Assembly (NCBI GenBank): GCA_003645605.1
Contig: QNAY01000059.1
Span: 1 to 7,368 of the forward strand
Reading direction: 5' to 3'
DNA length: 7,368 nucleotides
DNA from: Thermodesulfobacteriota bacterium
Lineage (GTDB): Bacteria; Desulfobacterota; Dissulfuribacteria; Dissulfuribacterales; UBA3076
The stretch's first letter is position 1. The number at the start of each line of letters is the position of its first letter. Positions 6,433-7,368 of this stretch are shown piece by piece. The notes under the pieces are model-generated. The model did no database searches and had not been told where the DNA came from. It saw only the letters and a list, made by a program, of their open reading frames with translations. Made by a program: the position numbers and the translations under genes.

Positions 6433-7199
6433 TTACAACACGTCCCTCATTACAGATAGCAACTCTTCATGGAACAGGCTGTTGGTTGCTAATATTTCCG
6501 GAATAAACGGAGAATAGCTGCTGCCCCGAAAGTCTGATATTTTACCTCCGGCCTCCTCCAGCAGGAGTTGGCCCGCCGCAGTATCCCAGGGTTTGCGGTT
6601 AATTTCACAGAAACCGTCCATCCGGCCGCAGGCCACATAAGCCAGATCCATAGCAGCCGCCCCTGCCCTACGGATACCCTGCACCCTAATCAAGACCGCC
6701 TCAAGTGCGGCCAAAACTTTTGCGGGTTTTTTTCGGACATCATAGAGAAAACCTGTTGCCAGGAGAGATTTATCTAAAACCGGGATACCGGACACCCTTA
6801 TCGGCTTACCGTTGAGCCAGGCTCCAAGGTCGAGGCATCCGCAAAACAGTTCGTCCTGCATGGGACAATATATAACCCCTACTTGACTTCCGCCTTTGTC
6901 GGCATAGGCAATGGATACGGCAAACCATGGGAAACCGTGGGCAAAATTAGTTGTGCCGTCAAGTGGGTCAATTATCCAGACCGGACCAGTAGGAATTTCA
7001 TTATAGATAGTGCCTGAACGAAAACCCCTCTTTTTGTCATTTCGACCGTAGGGAGAAATCTTTAATGCCTGTATTTTCAGTACGATAAGATTTCTCGCTT
7101 TGCTCGAAATGACAGTTTTGGTTAGCTTTCGTTCAGACACTAGATAGACTGTGATTCTTCCGCTAGGATTTTAGGGTCAACCGGAACTGGTGTGGTAAA
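6433..7199 (-). pseudogene. suhB: Inositol monophosphatase family (SuhB-like) gene, interrupted by a repeat element
   Basis: The intact C-terminal part is clearly a metal-dependent inositol/sugar phosphatase: WIIDPLDGTTNF (two metal-binding aspartates), GIRRAGAAAMDLAYVACGRMDGF and KPWDTAAG with the last metal-ligand Asp. The metal-binding Glu motif lies on the far side of an inserted element as LAEES (7152-7166, frame upstream of 7143), now followed by a TAG created at the junction. Excising the element plus one TAGATAG copy restores ILAEESQSIYNEIPTGP...WIIDPLDG in one frame. A second lesion is visible: upstream of FTTPVPVDPK an in-frame TGA occurs (7200-7202), and the 50-60 N-terminal residues expected for this fold of about 260 aa are not recognisable in any frame. 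A GTG at 7140 could start a 235-residue product with 44 repeat-encoded residues. That product would lack the Glu ligand and is probably inactive. Confidence 0.85.
7011..7140. mobile_element. MITE-like palindromic element inserted in the suhB-like gene
   Basis: The outer ends GTGCCTGAACGAAAAC (7010-7025) and, reversed, GTGTCTGAACGAAAGC (7140-7125) match at 14 of 16 positions. Nested inside are 28 bp arms at 7035-7062 and 7087-7114 (TGTCATTTCGA... and ...TCGAAATGACA, 4 mismatches) around a 24 nt loop. The direct repeat TAGATAG flanks it at 7004-7010 and 7141-7147, the mark of transposition. If the outer G at 7010 belongs to the element, the size is 131 bp and the duplication 6 bp. It encodes no transposase, so it must have been moved in trans. 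The inner arms resemble a palindrome I remember as common in several bacterial phyla (recollection only). Confidence 0.85.
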
Positions 7200-7241
7200 T
7201 CATCCCCTTTTTGTCAATTATTCCTTGTTTTACAGGTAGTT

Positions 7242-7264
7242 ATGTCAATATTAAATATTGACAT
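7242..7264. promoter_or_regulatory. Operator-like 23 bp palindrome upstream of the suhB-like gene
   Basis: ATGTCAATATT (7242-7252), one base, then AATATTGACAT (7254-7264): perfect 11 bp arms. Because the arms contain TGTCAA and TTGACA, a -35 hexamer is present on both strands. On the minus strand TTGACA is followed after 19-20 nt by GAATAA/AATAAT, a poor promoter. A dimeric transcription factor site is the simplest reading. The regulator is unknown. Confidence 0.45.
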
Positions 7265-7368
7265 TTTTTACCCTTTTTACCCTTGTTAAACCGTTGATAT
7301 ATTAGCAATGTTTTGCGTAACTGGCTGATTTTATTCACCACATTGATTCCGGTTGACGGGTTTGGGCA

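Noticed and set aside
7011..7140. Reading the 130 bp element as a CRISPR repeat or tRNA-like gene
   Set aside because: Single copy, nested inverted arms and a target duplication fit a transposed palindromic element; there is no spacer array and no cloverleaf.
7240..7368. 42-residue open frame on the minus strand running in from the window edge, ending TAA
   Set aside because: Length is not unusual for AT-rich DNA, composition is low-complexity and lysine-rich, and no homology is recognisable; it could be the tail of an upstream gene but cannot be supported here.

Overview
The window carries six intact housekeeping genes and one broken gene, all on the minus strand, so transcription runs from high to low coordinates. 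The gene set and protein sequences suggest a Gram-negative anaerobe of the former Deltaproteobacteria (Desulfobacterota). The hints are a classic HrcA/CIRCE-controlled groESL operon, a long-form HisG next to a monofunctional HisI, and dispersed palindromic repeats of a type I remember from that group. This placement is an inference from general resemblance; no lineage marker is present.

Layout in order of transcription. (1) 7368-6433: a decayed inositol-monophosphatase-family gene (suhB-like). Its reading frame is split by a 130-131 bp inverted-repeat element (about 7011-7140) flanked by the direct repeat TAGATAG. Removing the element and one repeat copy joins LAEESQS exactly to IYNEIPTGP...WIIDPLDGTTNF. 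The gene also lacks a recognisable N-terminus, so it has at least two lesions. An almost perfect 23 bp palindrome lies upstream of it. (2) 6424-6264: a 109 bp element with perfect 16 bp terminal inverted repeats, then a separate hairpin that may end suhB transcription. (3) 6243-3929: the groESL operon, with a sigma-70-like promoter, a perfect CIRCE operator, a leader of about 160-180 nt with further palindromes, groES, groEL, a small hairpin and a strong intrinsic terminator. (4) 3802-2220: yifB/comM, a Mg-chelatase-like AAA+ ATPase, preceded by a 17 bp operator-like palindrome. (5) 2085-200: a compact hisI-hisG-engB operon. hisI and hisG overlap by 4 nt (GTGA), and engB starts with GTG 5 nt after the hisG stop. 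A TTGACA promoter lies so close to the hisI ATG that the message may be nearly leaderless. (6) 199-1: AT-rich non-coding sequence with small inverted repeats.

The groESL pair makes the chaperonin. hisI and hisG supply two steps of histidine synthesis, and engB is a ribosome-assembly GTPase co-transcribed with them. I see no phage, CRISPR, toxin-antitoxin or defence genes and no convincing new multi-gene system. What stands out is the element insertion with its reconstructable ancestral frame, the second inverted-repeat element, and three operator-like palindromes besides CIRCE.
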